This document shows, piece after piece, positions 16,848-25,560 of a stretch of 64,000 nt of DNA. The translations under genes and the position numbers were made by a program. Source of the DNA: UBA11346 sp038060575 (lineage in GTDB: Bacteria > Planctomycetota > UBA11346); NCBI GenBank assembly GCA_964652775.1, contig CAZZAM010000002.1, positions 124,001-188,000 of the forward strand. The letters are read 5' to 3'. The notes beneath the pieces were generated by a model, which was not told where the DNA came from, ran no database searches, and saw only the letters and a list, made by a program, of their open reading frames with translations. How positions within the stretch are numbered: the first letter of the stretch is position 1; each line of letters begins with the position of its first letter.

Positions 16848-17918
16848 TTACGCCGTGCTGGGCCGTGGCGGTCGGTCGTCGCGGTAGAGGCCGGCGGTGA
16901 TGTCGACGATCCATTGCGCGCCGCGACGCAGGGCTTCGCGGGCGCGGCTGGCGAGCGCGCCGAAGCCGCCGCCGCGAAAGCCGCCGCCGGTGGACATGAG
17001 CTGCATCCAGGCGTCGAGGTCGAGGCGTAGTCGGTCGAGGATCGGCGAGAGGTGCGTCGGGATCGCGCCGCGCTTGCCCGTGCGCACGATGCGGCCGGTC
17101 GCGTCGACCAGGGTCAGGTAGTCATCCAGCGTCAGCGCCGCTGTGAACGCGCAGCCGGCGGGTTGGTCCACCGTTGCGCGCACGATCGGTGCGATCCAAA
17201 GGCCAGACTCCGCATCGGATTCGGCGGCGGCATGGTTGCTGCTGGCGTCGCTGACCGCCGCCAGCGACGGTACGACGCGGCGCGCTGCGGCGTGCGCTTG
17301 GCGGGCGCGACAGCGGTCCTGCACGCTGGTGAAGTCCGATGCCTCGGGACGATCGGCCAGACCAGCGCGGATGGGGTTGAGATCGACATAGGCCATCGCC
17401 GCGATCACGCCCGCCTGATCCAGCAGCGGCACGCTCTGGAAGCGACCCTCCCAAAAATGTCCGGTGCAGCGATCCGCGCGATTCGCTCGCCGCGCCAAGC
17501 GTTCCTTGATGCATTTCATGAACCACGACAGCGAGCGCAGACGGTCGCGGGCCGTACTTACCCACAACGCATCGGCCGCACGCGCAGCGATCTCGCCAGA
17601 ACTCCACGCGAGCGCTGCGCCATCGCGTGTCTGGCGCGGATGCGCCGACGCCCAGCGCTGCGCCACCTCAGACGCACTCCACGCGCACGCGCGTTCGGGA
17701 TCCGTCCGCACCACGATGTGCAGATGATTCGACATCGCCGCGTACGCGAGTACGTCCACCGCGAACGCACCGGCCGCCTCGCGCATCACCTCGCGCACCC
17801 ACGCGCGACGGCACTCCGCCGCGTGCCCCAACAGGAACGCACGACGCACGCAGCGCGAGATCAGATGGTACGCGCCACAACGCGCAGGATCGACCAGGGC
17901 TTTCCGCGGCAGGGGCAT
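16848..17918 (-). CDS. REP-associated (Y1-type) transposase, RAYT
   Basis: The 356-residue protein has the Y1_Tnp fold motifs AYHLISRC near the start, the HUH-type S-N-H-L-H (His65, His67) and the conserved GHFWEGRFQS and AYVDLNPIRAGLA blocks. Such single-copy transposases are linked to dispersal of REP palindromes. The helix that carries the catalytic Tyr in many relatives reads WFMKCIKERLARRANR here, without Tyr, as in one common subgroup. The C-terminal extension after about residue 220 is not recognised. It has no flanking inverted repeats. Its own leader is present as a second, solo copy at 12.3 kb, and hairpins lie at 18306-18376. Confidence 0.88.
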   Translation of the reverse strand: MPLPRKALVDPARCGAYHLISRCVRRAFLLGHAAECRRAWVREVMREAAGAFAVDVLAYAAMSNHLHIVVRTDPERACAWSASEVAQRWASAHPRQTRDGAALAWSSGEIAARAADALWVSTARDRLRSLSWFMKCIKERLARRANRADRCTGHFWEGRFQSVPLLDQAGVIAAMAYVDLNPIRAGLADRPEASDFTSVQDRCRARQAHAAARRVVPSLAAVSDASSNHAAAESDAESGLWIAPIVRATVDQPAGCAFTAALTLDDYLTLVDATGRIVRTGKRGAIPTHLSPILDRLRLDLDAWMQLMSTGGGFRGGGFGALASRAREALRRGAQWIVDITAGLYRDDRPPRPSTA

Positions 17919-18032
17919 GATAGTTATATGGGTTATTATAGACCCATGTCAAGGATGCGCGTGGAGTGGAGGCAGATGGATGTCTTTATGCTTTGTCAGG
18001 TCTATGGTTAGATGACGAGGTGCATGTCCAAC
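17899..18032 (-). repeat. RAYT start and leader, shared with 12292-12417
   Basis: The first codons and about 115 bases of leader are repeated at 12.3 kb. The distal end (GTCTATGGTTAGATGACG, then GAGGTGCATGTCCAAC) is the best conserved part. It is followed by CATCC/CATTCC microrepeats to about 18081, just as the other copy is followed by CCGAC-type microrepeats. The rest of the gap to 18305 shows no feature I can name. Confidence 0.7.
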
Positions 18033-18305
18033 ATCCATCATCCATCGCATCCACATCCATTCCATTCCACATCATTCCACAACCGGCGGAACATGACCAA
18101 GGCCGACTACGCCAGGAATCTACGCGAGCCGCTCCTGCCTGACAGGTTGCTGACCCTCGCCTGTACCCAGTCATACCTCAAACCGACTCGAGTGCGTTCC
18201 GCACGGTGGGCAACGTGAGGCTGCACGTTCTCGAAGGTGATTATTGCAAGGGATCTGGCGCCGAGGGGTGCTGGCGGCATATAATCGGCGTAGCCGATGC
18301 CGCCA

Positions 18306-18376
18306 CGGTTTCTCGAGCGCAACGAGGAAACCGAACCCCGACAAAGCCAGCGGGGTCGTAGGGGCAGAGCTCCTAC
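18306..18376. repeat. Three consecutive hairpins (REP-like) between RAYT and FHA gene
   Basis: Hairpin 1 pairs CGGTTTC-TCG (18306-18315) with CGA-GAAACCG (18323-18333, one bulge). Hairpin 2 pairs ACCCCG (18335-18340) with CGGGGT (18351-18356). Hairpin 3 pairs GTAGGGGC with GCTCCTAC around a three-base loop (18358-18376, one G-T pair). The last begins with GTAG, the tetranucleotide found at the foot of many RAYT-linked REPs. No T-run follows. Confidence 0.55.
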
Positions 18377-18437
18377 AGCAGTAAGTTGACCCCGACCACT
18401 CCCGACCTACTTTCCTGGCTGACAGGACACACTGCGT

Positions 18438-19127
18438 ATGGCCAAAATTACCGTTATGTTCGGCGCCGATCCCCAATCCGAGCACACGCTCGAGAAGGAC
18501 ACGATCAAAGTCGGACGAGCCATGGATTGCGACTTGGTGGTCGACAACCTCGGGGTCAGTCGTCACCACTGCACGATCTTGAAGGAAGGCGACAGCTGGG
18601 CCGTTCTCGACGGCGGTTCGAATAACGGCACTTATGTTGGCGGCACCAAGATTCAGAAGCAGACGCTCAAGCACGGCGATCGCATCGTCCTCGGCAAACA
18701 CTCGTTGGTCTATGACGCCCACGGCTTTGCCGCCGGCGGTGCAACCGCCAGCAAAAAAGGGCCCGGCGCAATGGGCGGCGAAATGACCATGTTCGTCGAC
18801 CAGGCCCAGCTCGCGAAAGCGATGCAGTCCGAAGTCGGCGGCAAGCGCATGGCGCTTGCGCTCAAGCAGGGTGGCCGCGATGTCGTGGTTCCGCTGCTCA
18901 AGGACGAAACCACGCTGGGCTCCAGCGGTGCCGACATTCCCGCCAAGGGCTTCCTGGTGAAACCAATCCAAGCCAAAGTCGTTCGCGTTCAGGCGTCACA
19001 TCGCATTGTGTCCTGCGGTGGTTGGCGCGCGGTCCGCGTCAATGGCGGCAAGATCGTTGATGGTCCGTTAAAGGCAGGCGACATCATCAGCATCGCCGGT
19101 GTGACCTTCACCTATCGGCCAGCATGA
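18438..19127 (+). CDS. FHA-domain protein with a second degenerate FHA-like domain
   Basis: In the 229-residue protein an N-terminal FHA domain (about 24-95) shows G26-R27, S41-R42-x-H44 and N63-G64-T65, the phosphothreonine-binding residues. After a linker, residues about 135-229 repeat the pattern in weaker form (TTLGSSGADIP, VNGGKI, L-K-A-G-D-I-I-S-I), so a second FHA-like fold that may not bind phosphopeptide is likely. No membrane segment is visible. The downstream lipoprotein gene starts in the ATGA overlap, so the two are coupled. A role in Ser/Thr-kinase signalling is inference. Confidence 0.85.
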   Translation: MAKITVMFGADPQSEHTLEKDTIKVGRAMDCDLVVDNLGVSRHHCTILKEGDSWAVLDGGSNNGTYVGGTKIQKQTLKHGDRIVLGKHSLVYDAHGFAAGGATASKKGPGAMGGEMTMFVDQAQLAKAMQSEVGGKRMALALKQGGRDVVVPLLKDETTLGSSGADIPAKGFLVKPIQAKVVRVQASHRIVSCGGWRAVRVNGGKIVDGPLKAGDIISIAGVTFTYRPA

Positions 19128-19591
19128 TCTCCGGGCGTTTCGCCGCCTGCGCCGCGCTCTTGTTTGCGGGCGCGGTTCTTGCTCTGTCCGCATGCAGCGG
19201 CGGAAGTCGTGGCGACGCGCCTCCTGCCCAGCGCCGACCCGGTGTACGCACCGATCAAATTTCTGACATTCCGCTACCGCCCGGATGGCGACCTGTGCTC
19301 GGCGAAGAGCAAATGGCCATCGCCATCGCAGGTGGAGCGGTGCGACGGATGCAGTGTTCGATCCAGGCACCGCCTGCCCAACAAGGACTCCAGCCCGACC
19401 AGGCCATTGCCCGACACGTGGCCGCCATCCTGCCTGAAGAAGGCTGGGCCCGCACCGACCCGGATGGACATCCGGGCGACCTCATTCAGCGCTGGACCAA
19501 GCGTGGCGAAACGCTTGAAGTCCGCGCCAGCCGTGAGGACAGCCTCGCTGTCCTCCGCTATCGTTTGCTGACGCCACCAATCAAGGAGTAA
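19124..19591 (+). CDS. Hypothetical lipoprotein
   Basis: The 155-residue protein has a signal peptide ending in the lipobox LSAC at about residues 21-24, so it is probably an outer- or inner-membrane lipoprotein. The mature part has no motif I recognise; it contains D-I-P-L-P-P-G-W near its start. The start overlaps the FHA gene stop. The stop codon sits inside the left arm of the inverted repeat at 19588. Confidence 0.7.
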   Translation: MISGRFAACAALLFAGAVLALSACSGGSRGDAPPAQRRPGVRTDQISDIPLPPGWRPVLGEEQMAIAIAGGAVRRMQCSIQAPPAQQGLQPDQAIARHVAAILPEEGWARTDPDGHPGDLIQRWTKRGETLEVRASREDSLAVLRYRLLTPPIKE

Positions 19592-19684
19592 GGAAGAAGT
19601 AAGAAGGCAGAATGAAGAAGTGGAGAGCCCTGAATTTCAGACGTTTTCTTCCTTCCTCCTTCTGACTCAATCCCTCTTCCTTAC
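19588..19684. terminator. Purine/pyrimidine inverted repeat after the lipoprotein gene
   Basis: GTAAGGAAGA (19588-19597) and TCTTCCTTAC (19675-19684) are perfect arms. The intervening GAAG-rich and CTTC-rich stretches continue the pairing imperfectly, giving a long stem of about 40 bases. It includes the lipoprotein stop codon and ends 41 bases before the next gene. A transcription end is likely but there is no clear T-run. Confidence 0.45.
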
Positions 19685-19725
19685 TTCCAGCCTCCCGCTA
19701 GCCTCCCCGCCCCTCGGAGCACGCC

Positions 19726-20625
19726 ATGCCAGGTGACGACGACGCACCGTTGTCCAGTTATTCGGATCCGCTTTACGATCGGCTGGACGCCATTTCGCGT
19801 CAGGTCCGTCGGCTGTGGTGGCTGTTCGCGCTGTCGATCATCGCCATTGCGCTGGGTGCAGCTGCCTTCCGCTTGTGGATGCATCGTGAGCCCACCGCCG
19901 CTAGCGCAGCGCTCGCGATTGATGCAACTGAAGCGCAACAGCGTGGCGACACCGTCAGGCGCGACGAACTGTGGAGCAAACTCGCGGATGGAGCCGACTA
20001 CGAAGCCGGATTCCGTGCCGCTGCCTGCATGGAGCTGACCCAGAGCGCGTTGAATCGCGGCGACGGCATCCAAGCCCGCAAGCGCGCCCAGGAAGCCGAA
20101 GATCACGCGCGCCGCTCCGGCGATCAGAGCCTGTTGCTCGCCGCCGGATTGTCGCGCGCAGCAGCGCTCCTTGATGAAGGCAAAGCAACCGAAGCCTTCG
20201 AGCTCTATCAAAAGACTTCGACTGGTGCCGGCACCCGCCATCCCGCACGGCAGTTCGAAGCCGAGCTCGGCGCCGCGCGTTGTCTGGAAAAACAGGGAAA
20301 AATTGACGATGCTATGCTGCGCCTCGAACCGCTGTTGACCTGGCCCGATGAGGGCGCCAAGAAACTGGTCGAGATCGCCCGCTCAAACTACTGGCGGCTC
20401 AAGCGTACGAAAGCCGGCGAACCGATTCCCGTCGCCAAGCCCCCCGAAGCGAAACCGACCGCAGAAGTAAAACCGTTGCCCGAAGCAAAGCCCGCTGTCG
20501 TTGCGCCAGCCGTGGAGACGAAGTCAGCGGAAGCGAAGCCCGCCGTTGTCGCTCCCGCTGTTGAAGCGAAGCCCGAGGCGAAGCCGACTCCGGAAGTCAA
20601 AGCGACGCCAGCGCCGCAGCACTGA
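19726..20625 (+). CDS. Membrane-anchored TPR-like protein with EAKP-rich tail
   Basis: The 299-residue protein has a short cytoplasmic N-terminus, one membrane helix (LWWLFALSIIAIALGAAA, about 30-48), then helical hairpins at about 60-215 whose A/L/G spacing and wording (A-L-L-D-E-G-K-A-T-E-A-F-E-L-Y) suggest TPR-like repeats. The last 80 residues are a low-complexity P/E/A/K tail with repeated EAKP and PAVVAPAVE. I infer a scaffolding role outside the cytoplasm. The stop faces the next, convergent gene with a seven-base gap. Confidence 0.65.
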   Translation: MPGDDDAPLSSYSDPLYDRLDAISRQVRRLWWLFALSIIAIALGAAAFRLWMHREPTAASAALAIDATEAQQRGDTVRRDELWSKLADGADYEAGFRAAACMELTQSALNRGDGIQARKRAQEAEDHARRSGDQSLLLAAGLSRAAALLDEGKATEAFELYQKTSTGAGTRHPARQFEAELGAARCLEKQGKIDDAMLRLEPLLTWPDEGAKKLVEIARSNYWRLKRTKAGEPIPVAKPPEAKPTAEVKPLPEAKPAVVAPAVETKSAEAKPAVVAPAVEAKPEAKPTPEVKATPAPQH

Positions 20626-20632
20626 TTGCCCG

Positions 20633-21211
20633 TTAGTGCGCGTTGCCACCAAACGACGCACTGCCCAATCCCTTGCCGCCCATCGGCATCACTTCAGGCC
20701 GCACGGCAGTTCCGTTGATGCGCTGATCCGCTAATTTCGCAGCAACTGCATCGACCTTTTGATCGAGAATGCCGATCATCGTGTGCGTGTTGTTGATGTT
20801 GAATTTACCCAGCGGCATCGCGTCCATCGCCACCAACAGCTTGCGGAGTTGGCCAATCGTCAGGCCGTGATTGCGGCCAACCGACAGACGAATCCAGCGG
20901 AAATTCCAGTCTGCAACGCGCACGATGCCCAGCGCAGCCAAGCCATCGCGTGCACGCTGAACGGCTTCGTGGCGCACATCGACCACCGCGTTCAGTCCAG
21001 CAACCATCACCGGACCGATCTCATCTGGATGCAGTCCGGTAGCGGACGCAACATCGCCGGGCGTCGGCGGTGGTGACGGCAGGCGAAAGCGCAATTCGAG
21101 GCGCATGAAGCCCTGAGCCAACGGTGGGATAACATCCATGGGTGGGGGACCATAGGGAGCTATCCGTCCTTCGGAAGTAGTGAAAACTGCCGTCGCTTGC
21201 ATCGTTGACAT
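20633..21211 (-). CDS. Hypothetical protein
   Basis: The 192-residue frame has no family I recognise. Its middle reads as a regular folded protein (PDEIGPVMVAGLNAVVDVRHEAV, split by Val/Ala-rich strands), with a Gly-rich end. Start choices are 21211 or an internal ATG at 21139. The later one avoids overlap with the FmdB-like gene region on the other strand and is more likely. Confidence 0.5.
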   Translation of the reverse strand: MSTMQATAVFTTSEGRIAPYGPPPMDVIPPLAQGFMRLELRFRLPSPPPTPGDVASATGLHPDEIGPVMVAGLNAVVDVRHEAVQRARDGLAALGIVRVADWNFRWIRLSVGRNHGLTIGQLRKLLVAMDAMPLGKFNINNTHTMIGILDQKVDAVAAKLADQRINGTAVRPEVMPMGGKGLGSASFGGNAH

Positions 21212-21233
21212 CGCACGCGCTACTCAGCCGCGC

Positions 21234-21590
21234 ATGCCAACGTACGAATACCAATGTTCCGCCTGCGGCGTGGTTGAGGTGCAGCAGTCCATGAAGGATG
21301 CCGCGCTCACCGTCTGCCCGCAGTGCAAAAAGCGCAAGGTCACGCGTCTGATCTCAGGTGGCGGTGGCGTCATCTTTAAAGGCGACGGGTTCTGGGAGAC
21401 GGATTACAACCGCTCGAAAGACTATACTGCCAAGGCAAAGTCCGAGGCTGGCACGACCGACAAACCAGCGGCAACTCCAACGGCGGCGACGCCAACCAAG
21501 GCGGAGGCTCCGGCCAAGACCGACCCAACCCCGGCCAAACCAGCGCCCAAGCCGACCAAGGACGGTAGCTCGAAGCCCGACAAAAAATGA
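21234..21590 (+). CDS. FmdB-family zinc-ribbon protein
   Basis: The 118-residue protein begins MPTYEYQCSACG, the usual FmdB/CxxC-CxxC start, with zinc ligands C8, C11, C28 and C31, followed by a Gly-rich turn, F-K-G-D-G-F-W-E-T-D-Y, and a long K/A/P/T-rich tail. The start at 21234 is chosen because the family motif begins exactly there. The family is small and regulatory in annotation, but its function is not settled. Confidence 0.85.
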   Translation: MPTYEYQCSACGVVEVQQSMKDAALTVCPQCKKRKVTRLISGGGGVIFKGDGFWETDYNRSKDYTAKAKSEAGTTDKPAATPTAATPTKAEAPAKTDPTPAKPAPKPTKDGSSKPDKK

Positions 21591-21675
21591 GTCATTCCGA
21601 CACGCCTGGAAGCTCCCGGCTCTGTCCAAACCCGTTTCCCACGCCTCCCTGACCCATCATTCCCCCCTTCACGCT

Positions 21676-21691
21676 TGGCACGAAGCGTGCA
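21676..21691 (+). promoter_or_regulatory. Sigma-54-like promoter of groEL1
   Basis: TGGCACG, four bases, then GTGCA matches the -24/-12 consensus TGGCACG-N4-TTGCA with one mismatch and correct GG to GC spacing. It lies 52 bases before the groEL ATG. The same bases also lie in an inverted repeat CACGCTT-N6-AAGCGTG (21670-21689). No CIRCE element was seen. Confidence 0.5.
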
Positions 21692-21743
21692 GTTACGGGG
21701 GCCACACGCGATCCAAACGACTCAATACCAGGAACCCACTCAC

Positions 21744-23417
21744 ATGACCGCCAAGAAAATCGTCTTCAACGAACAGGTCCGCGACAGCATCCGTCTCGGC
21801 GTCGAGAAGCTCGCCCGCACGGTGAAGAGCACGCTCGGCCCCAGCGGTCGCAACGTCGTCATCCACAAGAGCTGGGGCACGCCCCAGGTCACCAAGGACG
21901 GCGTCACGGTTGCCGAACAGATCGAGCTCCGCGACCCATTCGAGAACATGGGCGCACGCCTCGTTCGTGAAGTTGCCTCCAAGACCGGCACGCAAGCTGG
22001 CGACGGCACCACGACCGCGACCGTTCTTGCCGAAGCGATTTTCGTTCAAGGCCTCAAGGCCGTCTCCAGCGGCGTGAATCCGATCGACCTCAAGAACGGC
22101 GTTGACGCAGCGGTTGCCGCAGTTGTCACCGCGCTCGACAAGCAGGCGATCAAAGTGCGCGGCGACTTCAAAGCCATCGCACAGGTCGGCACGATCTCGG
22201 CCAACACCGAATCAGCCATCGGCCAGATGATCGCTGACGCGATGCAGAAGGTCGGCGAAGATGGCGTCATCACCGTCGAAGAAGGCAAGGGCATCAGCGA
22301 CGAAGTCGATGTCGTTGAAGGCATGCAATTCGATCGTGGCTACGTCAGCCCGAACTTCATCACCAACCAGGATCAGCTCACTGCTGAGCTGGAAAACCCG
22401 TACATTCTGATCAACGAGAAGAAGATCGCCTCGGTGCAGGAACTGGTTCCGCTGCTCGAGAAAGTCGCCAAGGCCAACCGCAGCCTGCTCATCATTGCTG
22501 AAGACATCGAGGGCGAGGCGCTGGCCACCCTGGTCGTCAACAACATGCGCAAGGTCCTGAAGTGCTGCGCGGTCAAGGCACCGGGCTACGGCGATCGCCG
22601 TAAGTCGATGCTCGAAGACATCGCTACCCTCACCGGCGGCAAAGCGCTGTTCGAAGATCTCGGTGTTGACCTCAAGAACGTCGAACTGACCGACCTCGGC
22701 TCGGCCAAGTCGATCAAGATCGAAAAAGAAAATACCACGATCATCGAAGGTGCCGGCAAGCGCACCGAGGTCCAAGCGCGCATCAAGTCGATCCGCAAGG
22801 AAATCGAAGACACCAAGAGCGACTACGACCGCGAGAAACTCCAGGAGCGCCTGGCCAAACTCGCTGGCGGCGTCGCCGTCATTCGTCCCGGTGCAGCCAC
22901 CGAAGCCGAGATGAAAGAGCGCAAAGACCGCATCGATGACGCCCTGCACGCAACCCGCGCAGCCGTCGAAGAAGGCATCGTTGCCGGCGGCGGCACTGCT
23001 TACATCCGCGCCAGCGAAGCGATCGACAAGCTCAATCTCCAGGGCGACGTCAAGCTCGGTGCCGACATCGTCAAGCGCGCTCTGCGCCTGCCGACCATCA
23101 CCATCGCTGAAAACGCCGGCCAGGAAGGCGAAGTCATCGCCAACCGCGTTGCCAAGGAAAAGGGCAACGTCGGCTACAACGCCAAGACCGGCGTGTTTGA
23201 AGATCTGGTCAAGGGTGGCGTGATCGACCCCGTCAAGGTGTCGAAGAGTGCGCTCTTGAACGCGACCTCAGTCGCCACGTTGTTGCTCAACACCGAAGCC
23301 ATGATCGCCGAGATCAAGGAGCCGAAGAAAGACGCCAAGGGCGGCGGTCACGATCACGGTGGTGATGAAATGGGTGGAATGGGCGGCATGGGTGGAATGG
23401 GCGGCGGCGATTTCTGA
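21744..23417 (+). CDS. groEL: Chaperonin GroEL (copy 1, GGM-tailed)
   Basis: The 557-residue protein is a complete group I chaperonin subunit. It has GPSGRNVVI near the N-terminus, the ATP-binding DGTTTATVLA, EGMQFDRGYVSP in the apical region, KAPGYGDRRK and the Gly-Gly-Met tail (GGMGGMGGMGGGDF). It also has an unusual His/Asp-rich stretch GGGHDHGGDEM before the tail. The start is the ATG at 21744, where homology begins. A second groEL lies after groES. The two copies differ in tail and in many apical residues (for example YGDRRKS versus FGDRRKE). Confidence 0.97.
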   Translation: MTAKKIVFNEQVRDSIRLGVEKLARTVKSTLGPSGRNVVIHKSWGTPQVTKDGVTVAEQIELRDPFENMGARLVREVASKTGTQAGDGTTTATVLAEAIFVQGLKAVSSGVNPIDLKNGVDAAVAAVVTALDKQAIKVRGDFKAIAQVGTISANTESAIGQMIADAMQKVGEDGVITVEEGKGISDEVDVVEGMQFDRGYVSPNFITNQDQLTAELENPYILINEKKIASVQELVPLLEKVAKANRSLLIIAEDIEGEALATLVVNNMRKVLKCCAVKAPGYGDRRKSMLEDIATLTGGKALFEDLGVDLKNVELTDLGSAKSIKIEKENTTIIEGAGKRTEVQARIKSIRKEIEDTKSDYDREKLQERLAKLAGGVAVIRPGAATEAEMKERKDRIDDALHATRAAVEEGIVAGGGTAYIRASEAIDKLNLQGDVKLGADIVKRALRLPTITIAENAGQEGEVIANRVAKEKGNVGYNAKTGVFEDLVKGGVIDPVKVSKSALLNATSVATLLLNTEAMIAEIKEPKKDAKGGGHDHGGDEMGGMGGMGGMGGGDF

Positions 23418-23462
23418 TAACTCTATAAACCAACTAACCAACAAACTCCAAAGGCATCTACC

Positions 23463-23774
23463 ATGGCTGCAAAAACCGCACTCAAGACCACCGTTAAGCC
23501 CCTCGATGATCGCGTCGTCGTTACGCGTTCCGAAGCTGAAACCAAAACCACTGGCGGCATCTTCCTCCCGGAAAATGCCAAAGAGAAGCCACAGCAGGGC
23601 AAAGTCCTGGCCGTCGGCCCGGGCAAGTTGCTCGACAACGGCACCCGCGCGACGCCCTCGGTCGCTGCTGGCGACACGATTTTGTTCGGCAAGTACAGCG
23701 GCACCGAACTGACGGTTGATGGCGTTGAAGTCATCATCCTGAAAGAGTCCGACATCCTGGCCAAAGTTAACTGA
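23463..23774 (+). CDS. groES: Co-chaperonin GroES
   Basis: The 103-residue protein has the GroES hallmarks: V-K-P-L-D-D-R-V-V-V at the start, the mobile-loop region ETKTTGGIFLPENAKEK, and V-A-A-G-D-T-I-L-F-G-K-Y-S-G followed by I-L-K-E-S-D-I-L-A. It sits between two groEL genes (45 and 49 bases apart), so it can serve both. The N-terminal extension of about ten residues is usual in this group. Confidence 0.97.
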   Translation: MAAKTALKTTVKPLDDRVVVTRSEAETKTTGGIFLPENAKEKPQQGKVLAVGPGKLLDNGTRATPSVAAGDTILFGKYSGTELTVDGVEVIILKESDILAKVN

Positions 23775-23823
23775 GCCGGTCGTCCTCAAACCCACACCAA
23801 TCAATTAACGAAAGACACACACC

Positions 23824-25437
23824 ATGGCCAAGCAACTGATGTTCGGCGAAGACGCCCGCCGCAAGATTCTGACCGGCATCCAGACCCTCAACGACGCCGT
23901 GAAGGTCACGATGGGACCGACCGGCAAGGTCGTCATCATCGAGAAGTCCTACGGCTCACCGAACGTGACCAAGGACGGCGTGACCGTCGCGAAGGAAGTC
24001 GAAGTCAAAGACCCCTTCGAAAACATGGGCGCGCAGATGGTGAAGGAAGTCGCCGAGAAGTCTTCCAAGGTCGCCGGCGACGGCACCACCACCGCGACCG
24101 TCCTCACCGAAGCGATCTTCCGCGAGGGCCTCAAGGTCACCGCGTCGGGCGCCAACCCCACCGAAGTGAAGCGTGGCATCGACAAGGCCGTTGAAGCCGC
24201 TGTCGAAGCGATCGCCAAGCTCTCGACCAAGGTCAAAGGCTCGGGCGACATCGCTCAGGTCGGCACGATCTCGGCCAACAACGACGAGACCATCGGCAAG
24301 CTCCTCGCTGAAGCGATGGACAAGGTCGGCAAGGACGGCGTGATCACCGTCGAAGAGGCCAAGAGCACGGAAACCAAGCTCGACCTCGTCGAAGGCATGC
24401 AGTTCGACAAGGGCTACATCTCGCCCTACTTCGCCGCTGGTTCCGCGAACCAGACCGTCGAACAAGAGAAGCCCGCGATTTTGGTCTACGAGAAGAAAAT
24501 CTCGAACCTGCGCGAGTTCCTGCCCCTCCTCGAGAAGGTCGCCCAAGGCGGCCGTCAGCTCTTGGTCATCGCCGAAGAAGTCGAGGGTGAAGCCCTCGCC
24601 GCCTTGGTGGTCAACAAGCTGCGCAACGTGCTGAACGTCTGCGCCGTGAAGGCCCCTGGCTTCGGTGATCGTCGCAAAGAGATGCTCAAGGACATCGCGA
24701 TCCTCACCGGCGCGAAGTTCATCGCCGAAGATCTCGGCGAGAAGCTCGAGAACGTTGAGCTCGCTGATCTTGGCACCGCCAAGACGGTCAAGATCGAGAA
24801 AGAAGCGACCACGATCATCGAAGGCGGCGGCAAGAAGGCCGACATCCAGGGCCGCATCGCCCAGATCCGTCAGCAGATCGACGACACCACGTCGGACTAC
24901 GACCGCGAGAAGCTGCAAGAGCGCCTCGCCAAGCTGTCCGGCGGCGTCGCCGTCATCAAGGTCGGTGCAGCCACCGAGCCCGAGATGAAAGAGAAGAAGG
25001 CGCGCATCGAAGACGCCCTGCACGCCACGCGCGCAGCCGTCGAAGAAGGCATCGTCGCTGGCGGTGGCGTCGCGCTGCTCCGTGCCAAGTCAGCGGTCGA
25101 AGCGATCGCCAAGAAGCTCGAACACGATCAGCGCCTCGGCGCCGAAATCGTGCTGCGCGCGATGGACGCTCCGGCTCGCCAGATTGCCCAGAACTCCGGC
25201 CAGAATGGCGCCGTCGTGGTGGCCGAAATCCTGGCGAACAAGAACGACAACTACGGCTTCAACGCCCGCACCAAGGAATACCAGGACCTGGTCAAAGCCG
25301 GCATCGTCGACCCCGCCAAAGTTACCCGCGTCGCGCTGCAAAATGCCGCCTCGATCGCCGGCCTCATGCTGACTGTCGAAGCGATGATCACCGATCTCAA
25401 GGACGACGACAAGCCGGTTGCCGGCGCCGTCCACTGA
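23824..25437 (+). CDS. groEL2: Chaperonin GroEL (copy 2, without GGM tail)
   Basis: The 537-residue protein is a second complete chaperonin subunit with GPTGKVVII, DGTTTATVLT, KAPGFGDRRKE and the usual equatorial C-terminal helices. It ends DDDKPVAGAVH and so lacks the Gly-Gly-Met tail that lines the folding chamber. It is probably cotranscribed from the promoter before copy 1, and a strong intrinsic terminator follows at 25481. Copies without the tail are often specialised paralogues, but which copy is essential cannot be read here. Confidence 0.97.
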   Translation: MAKQLMFGEDARRKILTGIQTLNDAVKVTMGPTGKVVIIEKSYGSPNVTKDGVTVAKEVEVKDPFENMGAQMVKEVAEKSSKVAGDGTTTATVLTEAIFREGLKVTASGANPTEVKRGIDKAVEAAVEAIAKLSTKVKGSGDIAQVGTISANNDETIGKLLAEAMDKVGKDGVITVEEAKSTETKLDLVEGMQFDKGYISPYFAAGSANQTVEQEKPAILVYEKKISNLREFLPLLEKVAQGGRQLLVIAEEVEGEALAALVVNKLRNVLNVCAVKAPGFGDRRKEMLKDIAILTGAKFIAEDLGEKLENVELADLGTAKTVKIEKEATTIIEGGGKKADIQGRIAQIRQQIDDTTSDYDREKLQERLAKLSGGVAVIKVGAATEPEMKEKKARIEDALHATRAAVEEGIVAGGGVALLRAKSAVEAIAKKLEHDQRLGAEIVLRAMDAPARQIAQNSGQNGAVVVAEILANKNDNYGFNARTKEYQDLVKAGIVDPAKVTRVALQNAASIAGLMLTVEAMITDLKDDDKPVAGAVH

Positions 25438-25458
25438 ACGTCGAGCGTCAATTGTAGT

Positions 25459-25474
25459 GCCGACTTCAGTCGGC
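25459..25474. repeat. REP-like palindrome
   Basis: GCCGACT and AGTCGGC pair around a two-base loop, preceded by TGTAGT. The GTAG at the foot is the tetranucleotide seen at many RAYT-linked REPs. Confidence 0.45.
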
Positions 25475-25480
25475 CGCGCC

Positions 25481-25515
25481 AACAGCCCGGGAAAACCTCC
25501 CGGGCTGTTGCTTTT
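25481..25515 (+). terminator. Intrinsic terminator of the groEL-groES-groEL cluster
   Basis: AACAGCCCGGGA pairs perfectly with TCCCGGGCTGTT across a five-base loop, and GCTTTT follows. It lies 43 bases after the second groEL stop. Confidence 0.85.
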
Positions 25516-25560
25516 CGTCGTACCCCGGGATCGCCAAGTGGCCCGCGGCCAGGGCCCAAG

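Noticed and set aside
17052..18011. A 319-codon frame opposite the RAYT gene.
   Set aside because: The RAYT motifs on the other strand are clear; the frame is Arg-rich and has no known features.
22212..25023. Long antisense frames (up to 355 codons) opposite both groEL genes.
   Set aside because: They mirror groEL codon use, have no start signal or family features, and the sense genes are certain.
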